Below, piece by piece: positions 1-4,593 of a stretch of DNA of 5,883 nucleotides. The DNA is taken from positions 1 to 5,883 of the forward strand of contig CAZSHG010000051.1 in assembly GCA_964606695.1 (NCBI GenBank). Reading direction: 5' to 3'. Within the stretch, counting starts at the first letter, position 1. Every line of letters begins with the position of its first letter. The notes below the pieces were generated by a model that saw nothing but the letters and a program-made list of their open reading frames with translations, ran no database searches and was not told the DNA's origin. Both the position numbers and the translations under genes were made by a program. Source of the DNA: CAZSHG01 sp964606695 [NCBI: uncultured bacterium]. GTDB lineage: Bacteria; UBP14; UBA6098.

Positions 1-398
1 GCGAACAGGTCTCCGATGTAGTCGCCGCCGGTGTCGGGGATTCTGCCCGCGGCGAAGCGGATGACGTCTTTCATGACGTGCAAGCAGTTGGAGCCGCGAA
101 GGTCGTATAATCCGCCGGTGGAGACGCCCTCCATGCTAACTCCCGGCAAAAGGAAGGTTACCTGCACGACCCCCTCTTCGACAAGGTCGATGGCCGGCGG
201 TGAGAAGCCGGAGGCCGTCCATCCGCCCGGCACCTGAATACAAACCGGCGCGCCGCTGTCGTAGCGCGGTTCTCCGGGGATATCGTAAACCTTGACCCCG
301 ATTTCGGCGCCCAGCGAATCGCTCCATAGCTGAGTCGTAACGGGGAACGCATAAAGCGAAGCCGTTACGGCGATTAGCAAAAATAATGTCCTTTTCAT
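1..398 (-). CDS. Exported protein, N-terminal part, possibly alpha/beta-hydrolase-like (3' end outside window)
   Basis: The first 132 residues of a gene that continues beyond the left edge. The start is the ATG read from position 398, preceded by a good ribosome binding site (TAGGAGAG, 403-410, minus). Residues 1-17 form a signal peptide: KR, then a run of Leu/Ile/Val/Ala, ending LYA before FPVTTQLW. The mature part has a predicted strand ending in VPGGW (about 56-60), a second hydrophobic strand running into LPG (about 77-86), then YDLRG (98-102) and DVIRFAAG (111-118). A strand plus P-G-G loop, a second strand plus LPG, then an R-G and a helix suggests the N-terminal half of an alpha/beta-hydrolase fold. 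The nucleophile elbow would lie outside the window, so the assignment is inference. GC is about 57-68%, well above genes 3 and 4. It may be cotranscribed with the small ORF just upstream. Gene reality is well supported; function is not. Confidence 0.75.
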   Translation of the reverse strand, partial: MKRTLFLLIAVTASLYAFPVTTQLWSDSLGAEIGVKVYDIPGEPRYDSGAPVCIQVPGGWTASGFSPPAIDLVEEGVVQVTFLLPGVSMEGVSTGGLYDLRGSNCLHVMKDVIRFAAGRIPDTGGDYIGDLF

Positions 399-504
399 AA
401 CGCTCTCCTATTTCCCGCCGCGGCCACGGCTCTCATTATTGCGACGATTCAATTGGCATAAGGTTTATTGTAAACTGTCCTCCGCCTTCTTCGCCTTTCC
501 CCGC

Positions 505-579
505 CTACCCCGGGACGCCGGCCATAACGACGCCGACGGCCAAAGCGGTAAGTGCAAGAAGAATAAGCGAGAAGTCCAT
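505..579 (-). CDS. Small hydrophobic peptide (24 aa), candidate small gene
   Basis: A 24-codon ORF starting at ATG 579 and stopping at TAG (505-507). The product is almost entirely hydrophobic after MDFS: Leu/Ile/Ala/Val/Gly in residues 5-21, long enough for one membrane span or a signal peptide. Two things favour a real gene: an AAAGGA ribosome binding site five bases before the ATG (plus coordinates 585-590), and a close sigma70-type promoter about 45 bases upstream (625-652). The frame stays open after TAG for 22 more codons, to tandem TAA-TGA (433-438); that extension is hydrophilic and Gly/Glu-rich before QFTINLMPIESSQ. The ORF may therefore be a complete membrane peptide, a nonsense-mutated exported 46-residue protein, or a readthrough gene. 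The downstream exported-protein gene begins about 37 bases after the tandem stops, consistent with an operon. I do not recognise the family. Confidence 0.4.
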   Translation of the reverse strand: MDFSLILLALTALAVGVVMAGVPG

Positions 580-624
580 ATTAGTCCTTTCGGAATAGTT
601 ACGCGGTCGCACCGCTTGGAGTGC

Positions 625-652
625 AATATATATCCCTGCGGCGGGATGTCAA
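625..652 (-). promoter_or_regulatory. Sigma70-like promoter, minus strand (small ORF and exported-protein gene)
   Basis: Read on the minus strand, a perfect TTGACA (647-652) is followed by a 16-base spacer and TATATT (625-630), five of six matches to TATAAT. Transcription would start near 616-619, giving a leader of about 38 bases before the ATG at 579. It is the only strong promoter-like sequence seen upstream of the left-hand genes. Confidence 0.6.
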
Positions 653-673
653 TTTGAAATGCGAAGATAAGCG

Positions 674-701
674 TTGACATTCGAACTTATATCCTTATGC
701 T
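674..701 (+). promoter_or_regulatory. Sigma70-like promoter, plus strand, divergent
   Basis: A perfect TTGACA (674-679) is followed by a 16-base spacer and TATGCT (696-701), four of six matches to TATAAT; ATATCC and TTTATG nearby are alternatives. Transcription would begin near 708 and reach the cysteine-rich protein gene after a leader of about 240 bases. The -35 boxes of this and the minus promoter form a 7-bp inverted repeat (ATGTCAA / TTGACAT, 646-652 and 674-680). The -10 is imperfect, so use as a promoter is less sure than for the minus one. Confidence 0.4.
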
Positions 702-815
702 TTATGTGAATAAACAACACCGGAAATAATGATTTGCTTAACTAATAATAATGCATCGAGAAAAGGCCTGTGGGCAATACGCGAGGTTTATTGCTTAATA
801 GCTCCTGAAATATAT

Positions 816-826
816 GGGGGGGGGGG
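816..826. repeat. Homopolymeric G11 tract
   Basis: Eleven consecutive G bases in otherwise AT-rich intergenic DNA, about 125 bases upstream of the cysteine-rich protein gene. Tracts of this length are slippage-prone and in other bacteria are a classic cause of phase variation in surface-protein genes. Here the tract would alter either leader spacing or the reading frame of a weak ORF starting at 729. The exact length may also be a sequencing or assembly artefact. Confidence 0.9.
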
Positions 827-855
827 CGTCAACTATTCATATCTTTGACGGACAG

Positions 856-930
856 GTTGAAGTTCATTTTTCTCTCCTGCGCGAGTTTTCGGACACGCGC
901 AGGGAATCTCAAGACAAAATGAACTTTAAC
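856..930. repeat. 75-nt two-part inverted repeat / structured 5' leader
   Basis: Outer arms 856-870 and 916-930 (containing AGTTCATTTT / AAAATGAACT) pair over 15 positions, with a single G-U in RNA. Inner arms CCTGCGCG (876-883) and CGCGCAGG (896-903) form a second perfect 8-bp GC-rich stem with a 12-base loop. The outer stem ends 7 bases before the AAGGAG of the cysteine-rich protein gene. No T-run follows on either strand, so it is not a standard intrinsic terminator. In RNA it could act as a stabilising or translation-controlling leader; in DNA it could be a cruciform or the remnant of a palindromic mobile element. The structure is seen; the role is inference. Confidence 0.7.
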
Positions 931-950
931 TAATTTCAAGGAGATTAAAA

Positions 951-1328
951 ATGAGTAAAACATTAATATTTATGGTATTAACATTTGCCTTTATGGCAAT
1001 AACCGCTGCGGGTGATACAACGTTTGTTTGTTCGCAGGTGGGCGACTGGGATCAGTGGAGCGTTCCTTATGCTGACCAAGTCGCTATGGTTCAAGATAGT
1101 ATCGTCATGGAAATATATTACGACGACGAAGCCCCTGAACAAGAGTATGTTATTATAGCCTATGCAGGTAGCCCTAATAACCGTTTTAACGTTTGCAAAG
1201 GTAAAGATTGTGGCACACCATGCAAACCACCAGATTACCCGGACGATTGTCCATGTGCTTCTTGCACAACACCGGCCGACGGAACATCAGTAGGAGCCGT
1301 ATGTAGTTATCTAGTGGCAATACAGTAA
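951..1328 (+). CDS. Small secreted cysteine-rich protein (125 aa), unknown function
   Basis: Starts at ATG 951 with a strong AAGGAG seven bases upstream. Residues 1-20/21 are a signal peptide (MSKTLIF, hydrophobic core, ITAAG), with likely cleavage before G21 or D22. The mature protein of about 105 residues has an acidic N-terminal half (YYDDEAPEQE, 56-65) and eight cysteines at 27, 82, 87, 91, 100, 102, 105 and 118, seven of them in the last 44 residues. An even count in an exported protein suggests four disulfides; the C-x4-C-x3-C and C-x-C-x2-C clusters could alternatively bind metal. It has no sorting domain, unlike its neighbours, so a free periplasmic or secreted protein is likely. It ends 38 bases before the propeller gene with no terminator between, and both genes share ATTTCAAGGAG at their ribosome binding sites. 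I do not recognise the family. Confidence 0.8.
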   Translation: MSKTLIFMVLTFAFMAITAAGDTTFVCSQVGDWDQWSVPYADQVAMVQDSIVMEIYYDDEAPEQEYVIIAYAGSPNNRFNVCKGKDCGTPCKPPDYPDDCPCASCTTPADGTSVGAVCSYLVAIQ

Positions 1329-1366
1329 GAACAATTATCTTCCCTCATGTATTTCAAGGAGCTAAA

Positions 1367-2839
1367 ATGAAAAAAAGAGCATTAATAATCCTATTCGTAT
1401 ACTTATTATCAACCTATCTTTTTGCCGGTTGGGAACATACTTATGGTGGAATTTACAAGGACGAAGGCCTTGATATCATTCCCTCGATAAGCGAGGGGTA
1501 TATCCTAACCGGTTTAACAGAATCATATGGCGAAGGAGATGACGACTATCCTGACGTTTACCTCTTTAAAATCGATTCAAATGGAGATGTCGAATGGTTA
1601 AAAACTTATGGATATTCTGATGAAACAGAACAGGGAACAAGATTAATCCAATTGGAGGATAGCTACATACTCAGCGGCGAACTGTATTCACCCGAAAATG
1701 CCAGTATAGACCTCTTCTTGATGAAAATAAGCGAGTCGGGCGACTCATTATGGATAAAATACTATGGCGGAACGGATTCCGAAGAACTCGAGGATATTAT
1801 CCAAACCGCCGATGGAGGTTTTTTATTACTCGGGCAAACATATTCTTTCGGGGCTGGCTCTTTCGGGGATGCCTATATAGTTAAAACAGATTCTCTTGGA
1901 AATGCACTCTGGATAAAACGCATAGGACAACCCGCCTGGTTAGAAAGCGCCTATTCAGCTGTTCAAACCCCCGACGGTGGTTTTATAATATCTATGGTAG
2001 ATTGGGAATTAGGGATTGGTTACGAAGACTTAATTCTCCTTAAACTGGATAACTCCGGCGACTCACTTTGGGTGAAAAGATACGCAGGGCCTTATCATGA
2101 CTGGGGCAACAAAATAATCGAAACGTCGGACGGGAATTACCTCCTTTCAGGGGCCTATGGAACCGCAACATATTTCTATGATTGGTGGTTATTGAAAATT
2201 AACAATTCCGGAGACACACTCTGGACAAAAACTCATAGCGGCTGGCAGAGAAGTCGAGGTGAGGATATTAAACTTCTTCCAGATGGAGGATTTATTGCGA
2301 TAAATTCTGCTGAATCAGCAATTACTGCTGAATTCGATATTTGGGTCTCACGGCTAAATTGCGAAGGTGATACGCTTTGGAATTCTTATTTCGGGGGGGA
2401 AGAGCACGATTTAGGAGAATCGGTAATTACTACTCCGGATGGTGGTTTTATTATAGCCGGTGCAGTTTCCTCGTTTGGCGCAGGCGATTATGATTGTTTC
2501 GTCGCAAAATTGGATTCGCTTGGACATTCGGATGTCGAGGAAAAAAAAAGACTTCCGATAGAAAGTGAACTAATAGTTTCTCCCAATCCCTTCAATTCGA
2601 GTGTCGAGATACACGTTTCTCTGCCCGATAACGACCATGAAGTGGATATTACTATAATAGACATCAATGGTCGGGAGGTTAGGGAGTTACTATCGAAACC
2701 CGCCAATGGAAACGGAGATTACATTTTCCGTTGGGACGGAAAGGATAAGAACGGGCTTGAAAGCCCAACCGGTGTCTATTATTATAGAATGACCAGTGGA
2801 AACCAAAAAGCGACGGGAACGCTTTTACTCGCAAAGTAA
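1367..2839 (+). CDS. Secreted seven-blade beta-propeller-like protein with C-terminal T9SS/FlgD-like sorting domain (490 aa)
   Basis: Start ATG 1367 has AAGGAG five bases upstream. A signal peptide covers residues 1-20 (KKR, hydrophobic core, LFA). Residues 22-389 are seven repeats of about 52 residues, beginning near 24, 80, 132, 185, 238, 289 and 341. Each has a Y-G-G-like turn, an acidic stretch, DGGFI-L-G, a hydrophobic strand ending K-x-D, and G-D-S/T-L-W. The last repeat lacks the final G-D-T-L-W strand, while the mature N-terminus starts W-E-H-T-Y, so ring closure by N-terminal strand swapping is likely. Residues about 400-490 are a FlgD-like Ig / type A sorting domain: SPNPFN (405-410), I-DINGREV (431-438), GVYYYRM (469-475) and a terminal basic LLLAK. 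The expected fate is export and attachment or release at the cell surface. Ligand or enzyme activity cannot be told; D-x-x-G-x-x-x-W turns resemble Asp-box hairpins. It is a paralogue of the next gene. Confidence 0.88.
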   Translation: MKKRALIILFVYLLSTYLFAGWEHTYGGIYKDEGLDIIPSISEGYILTGLTESYGEGDDDYPDVYLFKIDSNGDVEWLKTYGYSDETEQGTRLIQLEDSYILSGELYSPENASIDLFLMKISESGDSLWIKYYGGTDSEELEDIIQTADGGFLLLGQTYSFGAGSFGDAYIVKTDSLGNALWIKRIGQPAWLESAYSAVQTPDGGFIISMVDWELGIGYEDLILLKLDNSGDSLWVKRYAGPYHDWGNKIIETSDGNYLLSGAYGTATYFYDWWLLKINNSGDTLWTKTHSGWQRSRGEDIKLLPDGGFIAINSAESAITAEFDIWVSRLNCEGDTLWNSYFGGEEHDLGESVITTPDGGFIIAGAVSSFGAGDYDCFVAKLDSLGHSDVEEKKRLPIESELIVSPNPFNSSVEIHVSLPDNDHEVDITIIDINGREVRELLSKPANGNGDYIFRWDGKDKNGLESPTGVYYYRMTSGNQKATGTLLLAK

Positions 2840-2850
2840 TAAAAATACCA

Positions 2851-2879
2851 GCCTTCGGCCCCTTTTGGGGGCCGAAGGC
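2851..2879. repeat. Stable intercistronic hairpin between the two propeller genes
   Basis: Arms GCCTTCGGCCCC (2851-2862) and GGGGCCGAAGGC (2868-2879) form a perfect 12-bp stem with loop TTTTG. No T-run follows on the plus strand, so it should not terminate the operon efficiently; on the minus strand a TTTTT lies four bases beyond the stem, but no minus gene ends here. The next gene's Shine-Dalgarno AAGG (2887-2890) can pair with CCTT (2880-2883) in a tiny adjoining hairpin. Likely roles are 3'-end protection of the upstream message and tuning of downstream expression. Confidence 0.7.
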
Positions 2880-2898
2880 CCTTGAAAAGGAAAATATC

Positions 2899-4476
2899 AT
2901 GAAACACTATATACTTGTTTTGCTAATAATCACTTCTTTCGCCTCCGCTTGGGAACGGACATACGACTTTGTGCGTGGGGAAAGCTTTTGCGATGTTGTC
3001 CAAATCTCGGACGGCGGTTTCATTTTAGCCGGCTTCTCGGGCACCTCGACGACTAATCGTAGCAATATTTTAACAATGCGAGTCGATGAGGATGGTAATC
3101 AAATCTGGCATAACCTATACGGCGAAGACGATTTACGGGATTACGCGAATGATATTCTCCTCATCGATGACACAACGTTTATAGTAACTGGCGTATCTCG
3201 ATCCGCATTCCCCGAAGTTTACGGGAACTATTTATACCTCGCAAAAATGACTACGGACGGCGCCACGCTCTGGACGACGGTTTGTGACACTCTCTTCTAC
3301 ATTCAAGCAATAGATATAGCCGAGGACGGCAATCTTATCGTTCTGGATGGTAGCTGGCCAGCACTTGCTAAATACACGATGGATGGCGTCGGAGTATGGT
3401 CGAAACGTTTCTATCATTATCCGTATTCTTTCATCACATTTCTTTATGATATGAAAGCCTGCCGGCAAGAACCCTATGGATATATAACGGCTGGATATGG
3501 CTCCATAGTAGACGATGATTACGATGCCGTATTAGCTCGTTTTAATTTAGAGGGCGACACGACATGGGTGCGGCATTACGATACCGGCGAAGATGAATGC
3601 TTTTATGCGGTTTCAAAGATAACCAATCCCGCACCGGGATTTCCTATGGGCTATCTTGCTGTCGGTTGTAGTGGAGGTTGTGGGGGTGTTTATTACGCCG
3701 TTAGGACGGATTTAACCGGAGACACATTATGGACGCGCACCTATTCTCATCCTCTTGAAGACGGCGAGCAACGGGCAGTCGATGTTATTTGGGCGGGCAA
3801 TGAACCATACCAAACGAAGTTCGCAATGGTCGGCTACACGGCTTTCCCCGAATCTTTAAGCACTTTGGGCGTTGCTACGTATGCGACATGGATGCTTGTC
3901 GTTTCCGACACTTTGCGCGGTGACACGCTTTGGACGAGGACTTTCAGCAACCACAACAAAGAGCAAATACCTTATGCGATTACACTATGTGACGACAATG
4001 GCTTCGCGATAGTAGGTAATGCAGAGGATTCACTGCTATTACCGGCCCCACATTTAATCAACGACTGCTGGATGGTGCGCATTGATTCTCTCGGTAACGA
4101 CCTCCCCTCCGCCATTGCGGAAAATTCCGCGAAACCGGCGGCATTCGAAATCACCGCCTACCCGAACCCTTTCAACGGTAATTGCAGAATTATGATTGAT
4201 GATTTGGGAATGGGGATAGACGGGATTGAGATATACGATATAAACGGGCGAATGGTGGACGTCGTTGCGAGGAGGGCTTCGCCCGACGAAGCAATCTCGC
4301 GGACAGCAGAAACAGATTGCCGCAGCCTTCGGCCTCGCAATGACGGTGTTTCGGAATTTATCTGGCAACCCGACGACGCCCTCGGTTCCGGTGTTTATCT
4401 CGTCCGGGCGCGGATTCCCGGCAACAAGGGGCAACAGCCCCTTGTTCAATCGAAACGTGTCGTGTATTTGAAATGA
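2899..4476 (+). CDS. Secreted seven-blade beta-propeller-like protein, paralogue, with interrupted C-terminal sorting domain (525 aa)
   Basis: Start ATG 2899 has AAGGA seven bases upstream. The signal peptide is residues 1-17 (KHYILVLLII...SFASA), followed at once by W-E-R-T-Y, the same mature start as the upstream paralogue. Residues 18-401 hold seven diverged blades, starting near 18, 73, 128, 171, 226, 281 and 348, with G-D-T-L/T-W at 219-223, 274-278 and 341-345. Blade 6 is enlarged (about 67 residues). The sorting domain begins near 418: YPNPFN (421-426), IYDINGR (445-451), GSGVYLVR (496-503), end VVYLK. Compared with the paralogue it carries two extra segments, about residues 454-484 and 507-516, both encoded by palindromic DNA. 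This suggests repeat insertion without loss of the frame. The last 400 bases are markedly GC-richer than the rest. Ligand and activity are unknown. Confidence 0.87.
   Translation: MKHYILVLLIITSFASAWERTYDFVRGESFCDVVQISDGGFILAGFSGTSTTNRSNILTMRVDEDGNQIWHNLYGEDDLRDYANDILLIDDTTFIVTGVSRSAFPEVYGNYLYLAKMTTDGATLWTTVCDTLFYIQAIDIAEDGNLIVLDGSWPALAKYTMDGVGVWSKRFYHYPYSFITFLYDMKACRQEPYGYITAGYGSIVDDDYDAVLARFNLEGDTTWVRHYDTGEDECFYAVSKITNPAPGFPMGYLAVGCSGGCGGVYYAVRTDLTGDTLWTRTYSHPLEDGEQRAVDVIWAGNEPYQTKFAMVGYTAFPESLSTLGVATYATWMLVVSDTLRGDTLWTRTFSNHNKEQIPYAITLCDDNGFAIVGNAEDSLLLPAPHLINDCWMVRIDSLGNDLPSAIAENSAKPAAFEITAYPNPFNGNCRIMIDDLGMGIDGIEIYDINGRMVDVVARRASPDEAISRTAETDCRSLRPRNDGVSEFIWQPDDALGSGVYLVRARIPGNKGQQPLVQSKRVVYLK
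4260..4345. repeat. Dispersed-type palindromic element inside the sorting domain coding region
   Basis: End arms CGTCGTTGCGAG (4260-4271) and CTCGCAATGACG (4334-4345) are complementary at 11 of 12 positions. Between them are three further stems: GGGC-TTC-GCCC (4274-4284), GCAATCT (4291-4297) with AGATTGC (4314-4320), and GCC-TTC-GGC (4325-4333), giving a cloverleaf-like fold. The CGTCATTGCGAG ends and the internal GAAGCAATCT / AGATTGC match a short palindromic repeat I know to be scattered through many bacterial genomes. It is read in frame as about 29 residues ending R-P-R-N-D-G and interrupts the sorting domain just after DINGR-MVD. The structure is seen directly; the family assignment is from memory. 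Confidence 0.75.
4423..4446. repeat. Second coding-region palindrome, perfect 10-bp arms
   Basis: AACAAGGGGC (4423-4432) and GCCCCTTGTT (4437-4446) are perfectly complementary around the loop AACA. It is translated as part of N-K-G-Q-Q-P-L-V near residues 509-516 of the second propeller protein, between the G-V-Y strand and the final K-R-V-V-Y-L-K strand. The paralogue is about six residues shorter at this point, which suggests an inserted repeat unit. Confidence 0.65.
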
Positions 4477-4520
4477 AAATCCTTCTTCACGGAAGCGAAT
4501 CCGCCGGCGCTTGCGCCTAT

Positions 4521-4572
4521 AGGGAGACGGTTGAGCACCTTCGGTTGCCGTAGGCCGAAACTCCCTTTTTTT
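4521..4572 (+). terminator. Probable intrinsic terminator of the propeller operon
   Basis: AGGGAG (4521-4526) pairs with CTCCCT (4561-4566), and the CTCCC arm runs directly into seven T (4566-4572). Inner pairing is possible as ACGG (4527-4530) with CCGT (4548-4551), or TTCGG (4540-4544) with CCGAA (4555-4559). A separate compact hairpin GGCG-CTTG-CGCC (4506-4517) precedes it. The T-run is on the plus strand only, and the site lies 45 bases after the second propeller gene. The long, imperfect interior is the main doubt. Confidence 0.55.
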
Positions 4573-4593
4573 CACTTTCAGGCGAAATCGGAC

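Larger units (their letters stand above)
580..950. other. Intergenic region between divergent transcription units
   Basis: No convincing protein gene occupies this stretch. It holds the leader and promoter of the left-hand unit, a plus-strand promoter (674-701), an 11-G run (816-826), a small 6-bp-arm hairpin directly after it (CGTCAA 827-832 / TTGACG 845-850), the large hairpin 856-930, and the ribosome binding site of the next gene (AAGGAG 938-943). Two weak 39-codon ORFs cross the G run on the plus strand (729-848 and 814-933). Neither has a good ribosome binding site. Confidence 0.6.

Noticed and set aside
31-352. Three 63-68-codon ORFs in the left gene
   Set aside because: They are shadow frames of the exported-protein gene, whose frame has a signal peptide, a good ribosome binding site and consistent codon use.
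439-680. Overlapping plus (72 aa) and minus (71 aa) ORFs in the left intergenic region
   Set aside because: Both run across the strong minus promoter and the small hydrophobic ORF, lack ribosome binding sites and show no coherent protein character.
461-793. Direct 10-base repeat AGGTTTATTG at 461-470 and 784-793
   Set aside because: A window of this size is expected to contain several repeated 10-mers by chance, and nothing around the copies is shared.
814-933. 39-codon plus-strand ORF beginning at the G tract
   Set aside because: Although the translation looks protein-like, there is no ribosome binding site, most of it lies in the inverted repeat, and it ends just before the next gene's Shine-Dalgarno.
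4260-4345. tRNA gene suggested by the cloverleaf-like fold
   Set aside because: No acceptor CCA context, no TTCGA-type T-loop in place and no plausible anticodon arm; the stems fit a palindromic repeat.
4261-4476. Frameshift or pseudogene in the second propeller gene's C-terminus
   Set aside because: The frame is intact, and domain motifs on both sides (DINGR before, GSGVY and VVYLK after) are in the same frame; palindromic insertions explain the odd residues better.
4054-4575. 173-codon minus-strand ORF opposite the end of the second propeller gene
   Set aside because: It lies antisense to a clearly coding sorting domain, begins inside the terminator hairpin, has no ribosome binding site I can see, and is Arg/Pro-rich as expected of a GC-rich shadow frame.
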